Shown here in pieces: positions 4,460 through 5,566 of a stretch of 5,566 bases of DNA (within the stretch, counting starts at the first letter, position 1; every line of letters starts with the position of its first letter). The notes beneath the pieces were generated by a model. That model searched no databases. It worked only from the letters and a program-made list of their open reading frames with translations, and had not been told where the DNA came from. The DNA comes from Clostridiales bacterium. Its GTDB lineage: Bacteria; Bacillota; Clostridia; Lachnospirales; Lachnospiraceae. The position numbers and the translations under genes were made by a program. The stretch covers positions 1-5,566 of the forward strand of contig JAAZDA010000345.1 of the NCBI GenBank assembly GCA_012512995.1, given 5' to 3'.

Positions 4460-5566
4460 GAATCTCATCATCGGTTTCGGCAAGGGCGGCAAAACACTCG
4501 CGGGCGCGCTATCATCTGCGGGCGAAAGTGTTTTGCTGGTGGAAGCATCAGACAAAATGTTCGGCGGGACCTGCATAAATGTCGCGTGTATTCCAAGCAA
4601 ATCAATGGAATTCAGCGCTCGCCATGGCAAGGATCAGGGTGGCGATTACGAGGAGAAAGCCGCGCGTTATAAAAAGGCCGTTGAAGAAAAGAACAATCTC
4701 ACAGCAGCCCTCCGCAGCAAGAACTACGACAAAGTCATCGGCGCAGGTGCGCAGGTCATTGTCGGGGCAGCATCATTCGTCGACTCTACACATGTTTTGA
4801 TCAAACTTCAGGATGGAAGCAAGGAAACCGTTCAGGCGGATCGCATCTTCATCAACACCGGCGCGAGACCTTTTATCCCTCCGATAGCAGGTCTTAAAGA
4901 AAGCCATTACGCATATACCAGCGAGCAGCTCCTGTCGCTCGAAAAACTCCCACGCCATCTTGTAATAATCGGCGGCGGTTACATCGGGCTTGAGTTTGCC
5001 TCATTCTTCCGCAATTTCGGATCGGAAGTGACGATAATCCAGGACAGCGACGCATTCATTCCCCGTGAAGACGAAGAAATTTCGGCAGCAGTTCTGTCAA
5101 GCCTGGAAGACCGCGGCATCACTGTTCTGCGCAACGCCAAAACGCAGAAGGTCGAGGACAATTCCGACGGCGAAAACGCAACACTTACACTGGATACCCC
5201 GGACGGCATGAAGCAGCTCAATGCAGATGCGATCCTCGTCGCGACTGGACGCAGGCCCAATGTACAGGGACTGAATCTCGAGGCGGCAGGCGTCGAACTC
5301 ACGGAGCGCGGAGCCGTCAGAACTGATGAACATCTGCAGACAACTGCACCGAACATCTGGGCAATGGGTGATGTCGTCGGAGGCCTCCAGTTCACATACA
5401 TATCGCTCGACGATTTCCGGATTGTCCGCTCAGAGCTCCTCGGCGATGGCTCGAGAACAACGAAGAACCGCGGAGAAGTGCCGTACAGTGTTTTCCTTGA
5501 TCCGCCATTTTCCCGCGTTGGTATGAGCGAGGCTGAGGCAGAAAAGGCCGGCTACAACGTAAAGAT
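4446..5566 (+). CDS. rclA: RclA/MerA-type FAD-dependent pyridine nucleotide-disulfide oxidoreductase (C-terminus beyond right edge)
   Basis: Flavin disulfide reductase of the class I family; 373 codons are in the window, and about 70 more are expected for a family length near 440-450, holding the dimerisation domain. The FAD-binding motif is at 9-15 (IGFGKGG), the redox pair Cys43/Cys48 lies in GGTCINVACIPSKS, the NAD(P)H-binding motif is at 175-185 (IGGGYIGLEFA), and the second FAD motif at 304-310 (NIWAMGDV) is followed by GGLQFTYISLDD. The last stretch and the Cys43/Cys48 positions match E. coli RclA as I recall it. RclA protects against reactive chlorine species; its S. aureus counterpart MerA is in the HypR regulon, and streptococcal relatives reduce hypothiocyanous acid. 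The redox motif argues against the ordinary glutathione, lipoamide or mercuric enzymes. ATG 4446 follows AGGAGG by six bases and lies inside the end of the repressor gene, so the two are probably translationally coupled. NADH versus NADPH use is unclear. Confidence 0.92.
   Translation, partial: MKAVKNLIIGFGKGGKTLAGALSSAGESVLLVEASDKMFGGTCINVACIPSKSMEFSARHGKDQGGDYEEKAARYKKAVEEKNNLTAALRSKNYDKVIGAGAQVIVGAASFVDSTHVLIKLQDGSKETVQADRIFINTGARPFIPPIAGLKESHYAYTSEQLLSLEKLPRHLVIIGGGYIGLEFASFFRNFGSEVTIIQDSDAFIPREDEEISAAVLSSLEDRGITVLRNAKTQKVEDNSDGENATLTLDTPDGMKQLNADAILVATGRRPNVQGLNLEAAGVELTERGAVRTDEHLQTTAPNIWAMGDVVGGLQFTYISLDDFRIVRSELLGDGSRTTKNRGEVPYSVFLDPPFSRVGMSEAEAEKAGYNVK

Noticed and set aside
4979..5401. 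Long minus-strand open frame opposite the reductase gene
   Set aside because: It is the antisense of a gene with clear FAD and NAD(P)H motifs; its composition (Ser/Arg/Ala rich) is typical of a shadow frame.
4446..5566. Mercuric, glutathione or dihydrolipoamide reductase
   Set aside because: The family fold fits, but the GGLQFTYISLDD region and the Rrf2 neighbour match RclA/HypR-MerA rather than these enzymes, and no mer genes are present.
1..5566. CRISPR array, insertion sequence or prophage boundary
   Set aside because: No regularly spaced repeats, transposase, integrase or terminal inverted repeats are present; the genes are ordinary chromosomal types with similar base composition.

Overview
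The window looks like chromosomal DNA from an anaerobic, gut-type Firmicute; Lachnospiraceae is my best guess. The reasons are strong GGAGG-type ribosome binding sites, non-ATG starts (a TTG and probably an ATT), a Clostridia-style Tad pilus locus whose TadZ begins with a degenerate receiver domain, and a cytoplasmic GH42 beta-galactosidase. The taxonomy is inference; no rRNA or other marker gene is present.

Layout. Positions 1-712 (minus strand) hold the start of a Tad/Flp pilus operon: an A24 prepilin peptidase (TadV/CpaA type), then the first 81 codons of a TadZ/CpaE-like protein that runs off the left edge. Positions 713-1186 contain no gene but have several inverted repeats and a potentially structured stretch at 855-965. 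Positions 1187-3217 (minus) encode a complete GH42 beta-galactosidase starting at TTG. Positions 3218-3467 are a divergent intergenic region with a near-consensus promoter for the plus-strand operon and two copies of a 19-bp inverted-repeat operator. Positions 3468-5566 (plus) carry three tightly packed genes: a membrane-anchored rhodanese, an Rrf2-family repressor and an RclA/MerA-type flavin disulfide reductase, the last cut by the right edge.

The most interesting part is the right-hand operon. The Rrf2 protein has cysteines at residues 33 and 99, the positions reported for the disulfide switch of Staphylococcus aureus HypR, which represses the flavin reductase MerA and responds to hypochlorite. 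The reductase here resembles E. coli RclA very closely, including Cys43/Cys48. The operon therefore looks like a HypR-controlled response to reactive chlorine or (pseudo)hypohalous stress. The unusual addition is a leading gene for a predicted surface-facing rhodanese with an extra CxxC motif. The twin operator lies on the -10 box and just downstream of the predicted start point, which fits autorepression released by thiol oxidation. The regulatory model is inference from sequence and from recalled literature on the families.
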